DNA of 64,000 nucleotides from Halonatronomonas betaini (GTDB lineage: Bacteria > Bacillota > Halanaerobiia > Halanaerobiales > Halarsenatibacteraceae), in NCBI RefSeq assembly GCF_015666175.1, contig NZ_JADPIE010000003.1, forward strand, positions 186,001 to 250,000. The letters run 5' to 3'. A model generated the notes under the pieces. That model searched no databases. It worked only from the letters and a program-made list of their open reading frames with translations, and was not told the DNA's origin. A program made the translations under genes and the position numbers. This document shows, in pieces, positions 53,031-61,699 of the stretch (its first letter is position 1; the number at the start of each line of letters is the position of its first letter).

Positions 53031-53972
53031 TTACTCAATATTTTCTCTCTGATATTCCTTTTCAGCCTTATAAAAGGCATCAACGACCTCAGGTGAAAAC
53101 TGTCCACCTTTACATTCTTCTAACTCCTTTAATGCCTCTTCCCGGCTAAGCCTATCCTGGTATGGTCGTTCATTGGTCATGGCATCATAAGCATCTACAA
53201 CAGTTAATATTTGAGCTTCAATCATTATTTCGTCACCCTTTAATCCCTGGGGATAACCTTTACCATCATATCTCTCATGATGTTGATGTACTATTTCTGC
53301 AACATCTTTATAATGACCTTCTTTTAAATATTTTAATATTATGTTTTTGCCTTTTACGCAATGGGTCTTCATCTCCTGCCATTCTTCATCATTTAAACTC
53401 CCTGGTTTATTTAATATCTCTGAATCAATCTCAATTTTACCAGTATCATGTAAAAATGAAGCATAACTTAAATTAAACAACTGTTTATCTCTTAAACCTA
53501 ACAATTCAGCAGTCTTTAATGAGAGCCAGTGCAATCTAGTACAATGTTCCTTAGTCTCTAGATCCTTATTTAAAACCTTCTCATTTAAAGCAATTAATTC
53601 ATTAAATCTCTTTTCAGCATTATTAAAAACTGGAGAATTAGTAAATATTAATAACTCTGTTTTTTCTAGTGTTTTAAAATATGTCTCATCTACTTCACCA
53701 TTTACTGATATGAAATTACCTTTTGTTAAAATTTCTTCACTATCTTTGCTTTTTACCTTGCCATCTAATAGAAAATAAAATTCAAAAGCATCATCTTCTG
53801 TCTTAATCATAAATATTCTATCTTCAACAATTTCTTGATGAATAACTTCCAAATCTTCATTCTGAGCAATCAAAGATAAACTTGTTGTTTTTCTTTCAAT
53901 TTTATCTAAATAGTCACTTTCATCTCCAATAACTAAAGAAAGTGGAAAACCTATATCATCAAATTTATTCAT
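53031..53972 (-). CDS. HD-GYP phosphodiesterase with N-terminal cupin/cNMP-like domain
   Basis: The 313-residue cytosolic protein has an N-terminal beta-rich region (about 35-110) resembling a cyclic-nucleotide-binding or cupin barrel (FEFYFLLDGKVKSKD). An HD-GYP domain follows at about 140-300, with SFLHDTGKIEI, THCVKGKNIIL, HQHHERYDGKGYPQGL and VVDAYDAMTNERPY. All metal ligands and the GYP motif are present, so it should degrade cyclic di-GMP. It converges on the peptide gene. The small N-terminal domain may sense a ligand, but the classic cNMP phosphate-binding cassette is not clear. Confidence 0.92.
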   Translation of the reverse strand: MNKFDDIGFPLSLVIGDESDYLDKIERKTTSLSLIAQNEDLEVIHQEIVEDRIFMIKTEDDAFEFYFLLDGKVKSKDSEEILTKGNFISVNGEVDETYFKTLEKTELLIFTNSPVFNNAEKRFNELIALNEKVLNKDLETKEHCTRLHWLSLKTAELLGLRDKQLFNLSYASFLHDTGKIEIDSEILNKPGSLNDEEWQEMKTHCVKGKNIILKYLKEGHYKDVAEIVHQHHERYDGKGYPQGLKGDEIMIEAQILTVVDAYDAMTNERPYQDRLSREEALKELEECKGGQFSPEVVDAFYKAEKEYQRENIE

Positions 53973-54094
53973 TATTATTAATCAACCTCCACCAGACATA
54001 ATTTAAATCAACTATATATTAAGTTACATATATAATCGATTTTTCCTGCTTTTCTGTCGTTTTTAAGCATTTAGCAGGAGTCCAGCAGCAAAAA

Positions 54095-55654
54095 TTATAT
54101 AAACTTCTTCCTCCTGTATAAACTGGCTTCAGATAATTCATCTATTCCAATCGTCTCAATCCCGGCAAGGTCAGCTATTGTTCTGGCCAGCCGATAGATC
54201 TTATCAACTGCCCTGGCTGATAACTTTAAACCTAATATCGCCTCCTTTAGAAATCTCCGTTCAGCCTGGCCCAATGGCGAGACCTCTTCCAGCTCTTTCC
54301 TCGATAACTCAGAATTCAATTTGCCTTTATTACTTATAACCCCATTCCTATTACTATCAACTATCTTACCACCATTCATCCAGCCTTTATTCCTCACCAG
54401 CTGGATCTCCCGTGCAGCTATAACCCGTTTTCTTACCTCTGCACTCGATTCCGCCCTATATTTAGCTGTTATCATCTCATCTGGTTTCAAATCAACTAAC
54501 TCCAGCTGAATATCAATCCTATCCAGGAGCGGACCTGATAATTTAGCCTGATACCTTTCAATCATACTCCTGCTACAGCTACATTCCTGCCAGCTCGAAC
54601 CATTATAACCACAGGGGCAGGGGTTCATTGCAGCAACCAGCATAAAATCAGCTGGAAAGTCCACCTTATAATCCCGCCTGGAAATACTGATACTCCCGGC
54701 TTCCATCGGCTGTCGCAATAATTCCAGCATATCTCGTCTAAATTCTGGCAGCTCATCTAAAAACAATATCCCCTGATGGGCCAATGTTATCTCGCCAGGA
54801 GCCGGATAACTACCGCCACCAACCAGCCCGGCCCTGGATATAGAATGATGAGGTGCCCGCCATGGCGCCATTCTATCAACTTTAGGACTGCCAACAGCTG
54901 AACCAATTGCAGCCACCTTTTTTAACTCACCTCTCTCAAGTGGAGGCAAAATCCCCTGAATACTCCTGGCCAGTAATGTCTTGCCAGTCCCGGGAGGTCC
55001 GCTTAAAATCAGATTATGCCGACCGGCAGCTGCAATCTCAACTGCTCTCCGCCCGGCCTTCTGGCCTCTAATATCCGCCAGCTCAACATCTATTAACCCC
55101 TCATCCTCAAATCTCTCCTTAAACTCCCAGCCAGCCAGTCTATTTAAATCTTCCTGAAACAATTCAGCCGCCTCGAAAAGATCATTCACAGGAAAAAGCT
55201 TCAATCTACTCTTAAATTTAACCTCATTTTTACAGGCTGCTGGAAATACAAAGTTTTTAAACCCGGATCTTTCAGCCAGCTCTAGCAGTGGCATTAATCC
55301 TCTGATTGCCTGCACCTCGCCATTTAGAGCCAGCTCTCCAATAATATAAGTATCTCCAGGGATCTCATTTATAACCCCATCTCCTGCCAGTATTCCCAGG
55401 GCAATCGGCAGGTCAAATTGAGGCCCCTCCTTCTTTAAATCAGCTGGAGCCAGATTTATCGTTATCCGCTTTGTCGGGTATTTAAAACCACTATTGATCA
55501 GGGCAGATCTAACCCGCTCCCTGGATTCCCTGACTGCCTGATTGGCCAGACCAACCATCACAAAGGCCGGCAGACCCCGATTTATATCAACCTCCACCCC
55601 AACTGGCACAGCCTCTATCCCAAAAACAGTTCCAGAATTAATTGCAATCGGCAT
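54095..55654 (-). CDS. comM: ComM/YifB family Mg-chelatase-like AAA+ ATPase
   Basis: The 519-residue protein has the N-terminal Lon-like fold (FVMVGLANQAVRESRERVR, INLAPADLKKEGPQFDLPIA). The AAA+ core follows, with Walker A SGPPGTGKTLLARSIQG and Walker B GILFLDELPEF. The zinc-binding NPCPCGY...CSCS segment is at about residues 340-360. ComM promotes branch migration of transforming DNA. With dprA and the retractile pilus it strengthens the case for natural competence. It directly precedes yraN. Confidence 0.94.
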   Translation of the reverse strand: MPIAINSGTVFGIEAVPVGVEVDINRGLPAFVMVGLANQAVRESRERVRSALINSGFKYPTKRITINLAPADLKKEGPQFDLPIALGILAGDGVINEIPGDTYIIGELALNGEVQAIRGLMPLLELAERSGFKNFVFPAACKNEVKFKSRLKLFPVNDLFEAAELFQEDLNRLAGWEFKERFEDEGLIDVELADIRGQKAGRRAVEIAAAGRHNLILSGPPGTGKTLLARSIQGILPPLERGELKKVAAIGSAVGSPKVDRMAPWRAPHHSISRAGLVGGGSYPAPGEITLAHQGILFLDELPEFRRDMLELLRQPMEAGSISISRRDYKVDFPADFMLVAAMNPCPCGYNGSSWQECSCSRSMIERYQAKLSGPLLDRIDIQLELVDLKPDEMITAKYRAESSAEVRKRVIAAREIQLVRNKGWMNGGKIVDSNRNGVISNKGKLNSELSRKELEEVSPLGQAERRFLKEAILGLKLSARAVDKIYRLARTIADLAGIETIGIDELSEASLYRRKKFI

Positions 55655-55677
55655 TCCATCACCTCCCTCTGCTAAAT

Positions 55678-56082
55678 CTAGAAAGCATTCTCAATATGAT
55701 TGATCTTCCAGCTATCATCCCGCCTGAAGACAAAAATCCCATCAAATCTTATCTCTTCATAATATTCATCCTGACTTGCCAGATATTCTCTGGCAGTATA
55801 GCGAATCCTGGCCTGTTTTCTCCTGTCGACCCTGTATTCAGCAGCCCCAAAGGCCAGATTACTAATCGTCTTCACCTCAATAAATACCAGCTCTCTTCCT
55901 CCTGTCTCATTTTCCCTGCCATCTGCCTCATCCTGAATCTCTCTCCTGGCAATCAAGTCAAGCTCACCCTGCCGACAGTAATAATTTCTCTCAACTATCT
56001 CATAACCATTATCTTCAAGATACCTGGCAGCCATCTCTTCCCCTATATTTCCAAGCATCTTCCGCCCAATCTCCTCCATCAC
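55678..56082 (-). CDS. YraN/UPF0102 family nuclease-fold protein
   Basis: The 134-residue protein has GNIGEEMAARYLEDNGYEIV, then NYYCRQGELDLIAR and ELVFIEVKTISN, the E...GELDLI...EVK pattern of the endonuclease-like fold. The function is unsettled. It sits just upstream of comM, the usual Firmicutes neighbourhood, and has an acidic insert (EIQDEADGRENETGG) that lengthens it. Confidence 0.92.
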   Translation of the reverse strand: MMEEIGRKMLGNIGEEMAARYLEDNGYEIVERNYYCRQGELDLIARREIQDEADGRENETGGRELVFIEVKTISNLAFGAAEYRVDRRKQARIRYTAREYLASQDEYYEEIRFDGIFVFRRDDSWKINHIENAF

Positions 56083-56169
56083 AAATCCTCCTTATCCTCC
56101 ACCTTATTATTTTAACTCCAATAGATAATTTTTCCATTACTCTATATACTTATCCCTCAAATAAAAAAC

Positions 56170-56196
56170 TCCTGCATAAATTATGCTTATGCAGGA
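56170..56196 (-). terminator. Intrinsic terminator of the aminotransferase gene
   Basis: On the minus strand TCCTGCATAA and TTATGCAGGA form a 10-bp perfect stem (7-base loop) followed by GTTTTTTATTT. Confidence 0.9.
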
Positions 56197-56272
56197 ATTA
56201 ATTTCAAATATTTTTTTATAATTAATCTTAAGTTAATAAACCACCTAATTTTCATACTATCATTCAAGTTGA

Positions 56273-57439
56273 TTATAATTTTTTAACAGCTTCAACTAGA
56301 TTACCCATACCCTCTCTAACCTCATCAGTACTGCAGGTAAAGGCAATCCTGACTGAATTTTCAGCTCCTATCCCAAAATCTCCGCCAGGCACAACTGCAA
56401 TCCCGGCCTCTTCCAGGAGATAATCACAGAGCTCAATCGCATCCATGCCAATATCAACAAACTTAGGAAAGGCATACAGACCTCCAGCCGGCGGCACCAG
56501 CTCAACCATATCTAATTCATTTAACTTATCAACAACAATATCTCTCCGCTCTCTAAATACCTTTAACCTCTCATTAACTATCTCATCAGATAAATCATAG
56601 GCCTGTAAACTCCCGTATTGAGCAAAGGATGTCGGGCAGATTGTCATATTCTGAGGCACCTTAACCATCTCTTTTATAAACTGCTCAGGACCGGCCAGAA
56701 ATCCGATCCGCCAGCCAGTCATCGAATAGGTCTTCGATGTACTATTTACAGTTAATGTCCTCTCTTTCATACCAGGCAGGCTCCCAATACTGATATGCTC
56801 ACCCTGATACAGAAACTTCTCATAACATTCATCAGAGATCACAAAGATATCTTTATCCTTTGCAAATTCAGCAATCTCATCAAGGCTCTCCCTGGATTGA
56901 ATCGCCCCGGTCGGGTTATTCGGGCTATTTAAAACCAGTAATTTAGTCTTATCTGTATAATATTCTTCCAGGAGCTCTCTGCTTAACTGGTAATCATCCT
57001 CCACAGTCGTCGGCACAACAACTGGTTTACCTCCTGCCAGCTGAACCTGCTTATAAAATGAAGAATAATATGGTGATGGTATCAAAACTTCATCCCCGGT
57101 ATCTATAGTTCCAAAAATAGCAGTAGATAAAGCCATCATCGCCCCGGGTGTAACAATTATATTCTCCCTGCCAGCTTCAATCTTATTTTCATCAACTAAT
57201 TTCTTAGCAATCTTATCCCTTAATTCATCTAAGCCATAATTTGAAGTATAATGGACTTTTCCATCTTTAATTGCCTCAATAGCAGCATCCTTAACAGATT
57301 CCGGGCTATCAAAATCAGGCCTGCCAACCTCCATATGAATTATTCTCCTGCCAGCCCGTTCAAGTTCTTTAGCCTTCTCAAATATAATCCTATTACCTGC
57401 AAATGCAACATTCTTAACTCTATCAGAAGCAGTTAACAT
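56273..57439 (-). CDS. Class I/II pyridoxal-phosphate aminotransferase (aspartate aminotransferase-like)
   Basis: This fold-type I enzyme shows HMEVGRPDFDSPESVK at the start. Further motifs are TPGAMMALSTAIFG for cofactor binding, LNSPNNPTGA, SDECYEKFLY, and STSKTYSMTGWRIGFLAGP with the Schiff-base Lys. ARF-type residues for the substrate carboxylate are near VRIAFTCS. ATG 57439 (LTASDRV) gives 388 residues; a start 6 bases upstream is possible. The substrate may be aspartate or a branched or aromatic amino acid. Neighbouring genes do not help. Confidence 0.92.
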   Translation of the reverse strand: MLTASDRVKNVAFAGNRIIFEKAKELERAGRRIIHMEVGRPDFDSPESVKDAAIEAIKDGKVHYTSNYGLDELRDKIAKKLVDENKIEAGRENIIVTPGAMMALSTAIFGTIDTGDEVLIPSPYYSSFYKQVQLAGGKPVVVPTTVEDDYQLSRELLEEYYTDKTKLLVLNSPNNPTGAIQSRESLDEIAEFAKDKDIFVISDECYEKFLYQGEHISIGSLPGMKERTLTVNSTSKTYSMTGWRIGFLAGPEQFIKEMVKVPQNMTICPTSFAQYGSLQAYDLSDEIVNERLKVFRERRDIVVDKLNELDMVELVPPAGGLYAFPKFVDIGMDAIELCDYLLEEAGIAVVPGGDFGIGAENSVRIAFTCSTDEVREGMGNLVEAVKKL

Positions 57440-57490
57440 AATCAATCGCCACCTCTTAAATATTTTATGAAACTATTATCCCTTTAAAAA

Positions 57491-57961
57491 TTACCTTTTT
57501 AGAAAATCTATCTTTTTAACTTTCGGCCTTAAAAACTTAATCAATGGATATCCCAGACCAAATACAACAACAGCCTGACTCACTGTAATTTGAGCAACTA
57601 CAACTAAATACGGAACCCCAAAGAATAAATGCAAATAAGCACTAACCAGTAATCCATTTAAAATTATCGGACTTAAATAGGCAATAATAGTATCTCTATA
57701 CTGATATGTAAAATAAGCTGCCAGTAAAGTTACAAAACTACCGCCAATAATATCAACCATTCCCAGCCCACCAATAATATTGGCCAGTAAAACTCCAATA
57801 AACAGTGCCGGCACTGCCTCAGGATACAATATAGGTAATACTGTTAATGCCTCAGCTGCCCTAAATTGCAGCGGGCCAAAACTAATCGGAGCTAAAATAT
57901 AAGTAACTACAAGATACAACCCTGCAATCATAGCCCCTCGTGTTATCTCTTTCGTTGTCAT
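57491..57961 (-). CDS. queT: QueT family queuosine-precursor transporter
   Basis: The 156-residue, five- to six-helix protein has the family hallmark ISFGPLQFRAAEALTVLP at about residues 26-43 and IIGGLGMVDIIGGSFVTLLAAY. It acts as the substrate-binding part of an energy-coupling factor transporter. A preQ1 riboswitch often precedes such genes, but none was recognised in the 70-base gap upstream. TACAGGAGG precedes the ATG. Confidence 0.88.
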   Translation of the reverse strand: MTTKEITRGAMIAGLYLVVTYILAPISFGPLQFRAAEALTVLPILYPEAVPALFIGVLLANIIGGLGMVDIIGGSFVTLLAAYFTYQYRDTIIAYLSPIILNGLLVSAYLHLFFGVPYLVVVAQITVSQAVVVFGLGYPLIKFLRPKVKKIDFLKR

Positions 57962-58031
57962 AAACTAAATCCTCCTGTAAATTTTCTTATTTCCTAATCC
58001 AATTTCATTTAACTATTATAATTTTTCAACT

Positions 58032-59300
58032 CTATTTCTTAATCTTCTTCAACTGAAATGTAAGAATAAATGATATCACTGAAAATATCAGGAAAAATGC
58101 AAATCCCTGCTGATATCCCTGGATTGTATAAATCCTGCTCCCATCAATCATCTGACCGGTCCAGGTTGCATCCAACCTCCAGCCAATCAAAAAGTTAAAG
58201 ATTATAGTTCCTAAAAATGGGGCCAGATTAATTAAGCCCATAGCACTCCCTTTTAACTCAGGGAATAGCTTTTTAACATTGCCAAATGTAACCAGTACAA
58301 ATAGAGTAACAGTACCAAAGATAAATAATAGACCTAACAGCTGCCATAGCGGCACATAGCCTCTTCTAATTATCACAAAGTATATCCAGAATAAAGCAGA
58401 TACACCAGAAGTAAGTTTAAGCATCCTGATCTTGCTCCCTAACCGCTTTTCTACAAAATCTAACATCAATGCACTCACAATGCCACCACTGGTAATTAAA
58501 AATGCAAAATTAGCAGCCATATTCCTTGAAAGTTCGTGAACATGGGTAAGATAAGGAACAATCCATAAACCTGACAGACTCATCATTCCCCCTAAGACTG
58601 TAAATATTATTATAAAGTATGACCAGAACTCCAGGCTCTTTATTAGACCACCCATGCCTAAAATTATCTCTTTTAAACTTCGCTTTTCTTCCTCGATATC
58701 ATTAACAGGCTCAAATCCCTTATCTTCAGGCTTATTCCTGACTAGAATCCAGGCTAAAACTGCCAGTATGTATGTTATAACTCCAAATAACACATGGGAC
58801 TGCCTCCAGGTTAAATATCCAACTAAAATTGAAAATGGAGTCGTAGCCAGCAATGCACCTATATTACCCATCAGTGCAGTCCAGCCAGTAAATTTAGTAA
58901 ACTGCTCCGGCGGAAACCAGACAGCCACCATCTTTAAAATCGATACAAAAAATGTCGCAGCACCGATGCCAATTAATAAACGGCCAGTTGAGGCCATTAT
59001 CATCCCATCAGAGATGGCAAAAAAGATTGAGCCACTGCCCATTGAAACCAGGCCCACTGTCGTCACAATCCTGACCCCAAATTTATCGCTTAATATTCCA
59101 ACAGGGGCCTGTAAAAATCCATAGGCATAAAAATACATCGAGGTCATTGCCCCTAAATGGACAGCAGTCAAATCCATCTCCTGGGCCAGGATATCAGAAA
59201 TAATCCCCAGTGTATACCGGTGGAAAAATCCAATCAGATAGCCCATCGCAAGGATAAACCAGATTAACATTCTATATTTCTCCATTTTAGAATCAGTCAA
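58032..59300 (-). CDS. Major facilitator superfamily transporter
   Basis: Twelve membrane helices over 422 residues are seen, with the loop 2-3 motif APVGILSDKFGVRIV typical of MFS. The RWFHRYT-like FHRYTLGIISDIL in helix 1 and WTALMGNIGALLATTP in helix 5 resemble the hexuronate/phosphate (OPA/ACS) group. A 25-residue acidic central loop (EPVNDIEEEKRSL) joins the halves. Substrate unknown. It is followed closely by queT and preceded by a methyltransferase gene. Confidence 0.9.
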   Translation of the reverse strand: MTDSKMEKYRMLIWFILAMGYLIGFFHRYTLGIISDILAQEMDLTAVHLGAMTSMYFYAYGFLQAPVGILSDKFGVRIVTTVGLVSMGSGSIFFAISDGMIMASTGRLLIGIGAATFFVSILKMVAVWFPPEQFTKFTGWTALMGNIGALLATTPFSILVGYLTWRQSHVLFGVITYILAVLAWILVRNKPEDKGFEPVNDIEEEKRSLKEIILGMGGLIKSLEFWSYFIIIFTVLGGMMSLSGLWIVPYLTHVHELSRNMAANFAFLITSGGIVSALMLDFVEKRLGSKIRMLKLTSGVSALFWIYFVIIRRGYVPLWQLLGLLFIFGTVTLFVLVTFGNVKKLFPELKGSAMGLINLAPFLGTIIFNFLIGWRLDATWTGQMIDGSRIYTIQGYQQGFAFFLIFSVISFILTFQLKKIKK

Positions 59301-59313
59301 ACTAAAACTCCTT

Positions 59314-60075
59314 TCACTCCTTGATACTTACAACCATTATCTCCATTTCATCCATCTTTACAACCTCCCGGTTCCAGTCACCTGCAGTACCGCCCCAGAA
59401 ATTCTCAACAGCCAGCCCGGCAGCATCATGCATTAATTTCAGCTCAGTGGCCAGAAAACCTTTCTCCTGCAGGATCATATCATCTGGAGCCTCATCGATA
59501 ATTTCTTTAGCTGGAAAATATTCAACAACATTTACCGGATCAAACCTGCCAGCTTCAACATCCTCATCATTATACTCTCTAATCTTTTTCAGGCCGTTTA
59601 AGGCAGTAAGTATAAACTTTCCACCAGGTTTTAGACAGTTGGAGATATTTTTTAATATCTTAATATCTCTCTCCATCGGATCTTCACCTATATTTAATAA
59701 ACCAAATGCTCCCTCACAGAGACAGACAGCACTATCATACCGTTTTTTCAACTTAAAATCAACAGCATTTGCTTTAATAAATTCAATCTCTAAATTTTCT
59801 TTATCAGCAATCTCCCTGCCTCTAGCAAGCATCTTCTCTGAAATATCAATTCCAGTTACTTTATAGCCTCTTCTGGCCAATTCAAGACTATGCCTGCCAG
59901 TTCCACAGCCAACATCCAATATAGAATCTCCTTTTTCCAACCTAAATTCTTCTTCCAAAAAATCAACTTCTTTTTCAGTATTCTCAGTAAAAATATTATC
60001 CATATATTCTGGAGCATGCTTATCAAAGAAATATTCCCAGCCATGAAATTTATCCATAATCATTCTCCCTCCCAA
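59314..60075 (-). CDS. Class I SAM-dependent methyltransferase
   Basis: Motif I is ILDVGCGTGRHSLELARRG at about residues 44-62, with VTGIDISEKMLARGRE as motif II and CLCEGAFGLL in the active-site position. The N-terminal FHGWEYFFDKHAPEYM and overall pattern match a common clostridial family near small-molecule methyltransferases. Residues 1-4 may be extra, since MDKFHGW (M5 to M6) is also a plausible start. It lies 13 bases before the MFS gene. The substrate is unknown. Confidence 0.85.
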   Translation of the reverse strand: MGGRMIMDKFHGWEYFFDKHAPEYMDNIFTENTEKEVDFLEEEFRLEKGDSILDVGCGTGRHSLELARRGYKVTGIDISEKMLARGREIADKENLEIEFIKANAVDFKLKKRYDSAVCLCEGAFGLLNIGEDPMERDIKILKNISNCLKPGGKFILTALNGLKKIREYNDEDVEAGRFDPVNVVEYFPAKEIIDEAPDDMILQEKGFLATELKLMHDAAGLAVENFWGGTAGDWNREVVKMDEMEIMVVSIKE

Positions 60076-60139
60076 TTATATGATTTATCTTAAATATTAA
60101 TTCTTCCTCAAGTTTATATTTCCTGCATTAAAAACTAAA

Positions 60140-60162
60140 TCGGCCAGGCATTGCCTGACCGA
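60140..60162 (-). terminator. Intrinsic terminator of the formate/nitrite transporter gene
   Basis: On the minus strand TCGGTCAGGC and GCCTGGCCGA form a 10-bp stem with one G-U pair and a 3-base loop, followed by TTTAGTTTTTAA. Confidence 0.88.
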
Positions 60163-60209
60163 TAAGCATAGAAGGGCGTAATATATATTAAATATATCAG
60201 TTATTTTTT

Positions 60210-61082
60210 CTAAGCAGTTTTTCTGATTCTTTTTAACTTCCGTTTTATAGCTTTTGGCTTTCTTAAAAATACCAGCCAGTATGCACCGCCAACCAGGAAA
60301 GCTCCTCCAACTATATTGCCAAATGTTACAGGAACCAGGTTATATAATAATCCTGTCCAGCTAACCCCGGCCAGCCCCTCGTTACCAATAATTGCTGCAA
60401 CTGCAGCTTCCTGTCTGGCCATAATCGCTGCCGGAAAATAATACATATTGGCAATACTGTGTTCAAAACTACCTGTAACAAAGGCCATAACTGGAACCCA
60501 GGCCGCAATTGATTTGCCGACCATATCCTTTGCTCCAATTGCCATCCAGACAGCCAGGCAGACTGCTATATTGCATAAAACACCCTGGAAAAATGCCTGG
60601 CCAAATGTCAGACTTGCCTTGCCAGCAGCTATACTAACATGGGCTGCACCTAACTCTCCACCAGATGTATTAAACAATCCAGCCTGATAGATTAACCAGG
60701 CAAATACAACTGAACCAACAAAATTACCGAAATATATTAATCCCCAGTTCTTAAGTAATTCCGACTTACTAACTTTACCCTCCAGGGCACCAATAAAGAT
60801 TAAGTTGTTTCCAGTAAATAATTCAGCGCCGGCAACAACAACTAAAATCAAGCCAACAGGGAAGATAGCCCCCTGTAATAAACTCTTTAAACCATTACTT
60901 GCAATTGGAAAATCATGAATTACAACTGTTGATAGATAACCACCAAAAGCAATAAATATTCCTGCAAGCACACCTAATAAAAACATTTGCGATGTATTTC
61001 TTCTTACTTTTTTCATACCTACTTCAATTGTCGATTCAATAATCTCTGTCGGACTTAATAAACTTTTCTCCATCTTTCCCAC
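60210..61082 (-). CDS. Formate/nitrite transporter (FNT) family channel
   Basis: Six membrane helices over 290 residues form the aquaporin-like pentameric fold. Family signatures are GAIFPVGLILVVVAGAELFTGNN (read in parts), FVGSVVFAW, GVLCNIAVCLAVW and the helix-5 SFEHSIANMYYFP with the gating His. FocA-type formate exchange fits a fermentative anaerobe; nitrite or hydrosulfide are alternatives. The leader holds a promoter (61157-61185) and a pair of 16-base direct repeats likely to be operators. A terminator follows. Confidence 0.92.
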   Translation of the reverse strand: MGKMEKSLLSPTEIIESTIEVGMKKVRRNTSQMFLLGVLAGIFIAFGGYLSTVVIHDFPIASNGLKSLLQGAIFPVGLILVVVAGAELFTGNNLIFIGALEGKVSKSELLKNWGLIYFGNFVGSVVFAWLIYQAGLFNTSGGELGAAHVSIAAGKASLTFGQAFFQGVLCNIAVCLAVWMAIGAKDMVGKSIAAWVPVMAFVTGSFEHSIANMYYFPAAIMARQEAAVAAIIGNEGLAGVSWTGLLYNLVPVTFGNIVGGAFLVGGAYWLVFLRKPKAIKRKLKRIRKTA

Positions 61083-61107
61083 CCCTGATCAATAGTATAA
61101 TTTAATA

Positions 61108-61145
61108 TAGTAAAATAATTCACATTAATTAGTAAAAAAATTCAC
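61108..61145 (-). promoter_or_regulatory. Tandem operator-like direct repeats upstream of the FNT gene
   Basis: Two 16-base copies, 61108-61123 and 61130-61145, read TAGTAAAAWAATTCAC on the plus strand and agree at 15 of 16 positions, with a period of 22 bases (two helical turns). They lie between the likely transcription start and the gene, a position suited to repression by a dimer or tetramer. No regulator was identified. Confidence 0.65.
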
Positions 61146-61156
61146 TATCCATCTAT

Positions 61157-61185
61157 AATGTAACATAGCTCCAACTATTAGTCAA
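61157..61185 (-). promoter_or_regulatory. Promoter of the FNT gene
   Basis: On the minus strand TTGACT (61180-61185) and TACATT (61157-61162) are 17 bases apart, with the start about 75 bases downstream. The -10 is imperfect. Confidence 0.5.
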
Positions 61186-61215
61186 GGGTTTTTCATAGAA
61201 AAAATGAATTTTTTA

Positions 61216-61650
61216 TTAACTCAACTGATACATAATCAACCCGACTATCATCAAAATCAATCCAATAACCTTTGATAGATTAACAGTTGCTATAGCCTCA
61301 CCAAATAATCCAAAATAATCTATAATAAAGCCACCAACGACCTGGGTCACAATTATAATCGTAATAGCATAGCTAACCCCTAAAATGCTAATACCCTGCA
61401 TCACAGAAAATATTATAATCGCCCCAAAAACTCCTCCTAATAAATAATATGGCGGAACCTCCCTGAAATTCTCAAACTGCACCTGTCTGCTTATCATCAT
61501 CAAAACAAATAGGGCAAATAAAAACCCTGATCCATGAACAAAGACATTGGAAGGCCAGGTGCCAACAGTTTCTCCAAGTCTGGCATTAAATACTGATTGT
61601 AATACTATAAATAAGCCTGCAACAAATGAATATATTAAACCTTCAACCAT
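61216..61650 (-). CDS. DMT superfamily YdcZ-like (DUF606) transporter
   Basis: The 144-residue protein has five membrane helices and the family start FVAGLFIVLQSVFNARLGE, then VQFENFREVPPYYLLGG and IIIVTQVVGGFIIDYFGLFGE. Such small proteins work as homodimers or pairs, with little known about substrate. It lies 50 bases after the racemase-like gene, so they may be co-transcribed, hinting at amino acid export (inference). Confidence 0.85.
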   Translation of the reverse strand: MVEGLIYSFVAGLFIVLQSVFNARLGETVGTWPSNVFVHGSGFLFALFVLMMISRQVQFENFREVPPYYLLGGVFGAIIIFSVMQGISILGVSYAITIIIVTQVVGGFIIDYFGLFGEAIATVNLSKVIGLILMIVGLIMYQLS

Positions 61651-61699
61651 TTCATAACCTCTCCTACTATAATTAAAATTTATCTATAATTTCAATCTC

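Noticed and set aside
54044-54080. TCCTGCT...AGCAGGA as a terminator upstream of the HD-GYP gene.
   Set aside because: The stem is only 7 bp with a loop of more than 15 bases, and neither strand has a T-run directly after it.
57962-58031. A preQ1 riboswitch in front of queT.
   Set aside because: No AGAGGTTCTAGC-like core or the A-rich pseudoknot tail was found in this short A+T-rich gap.
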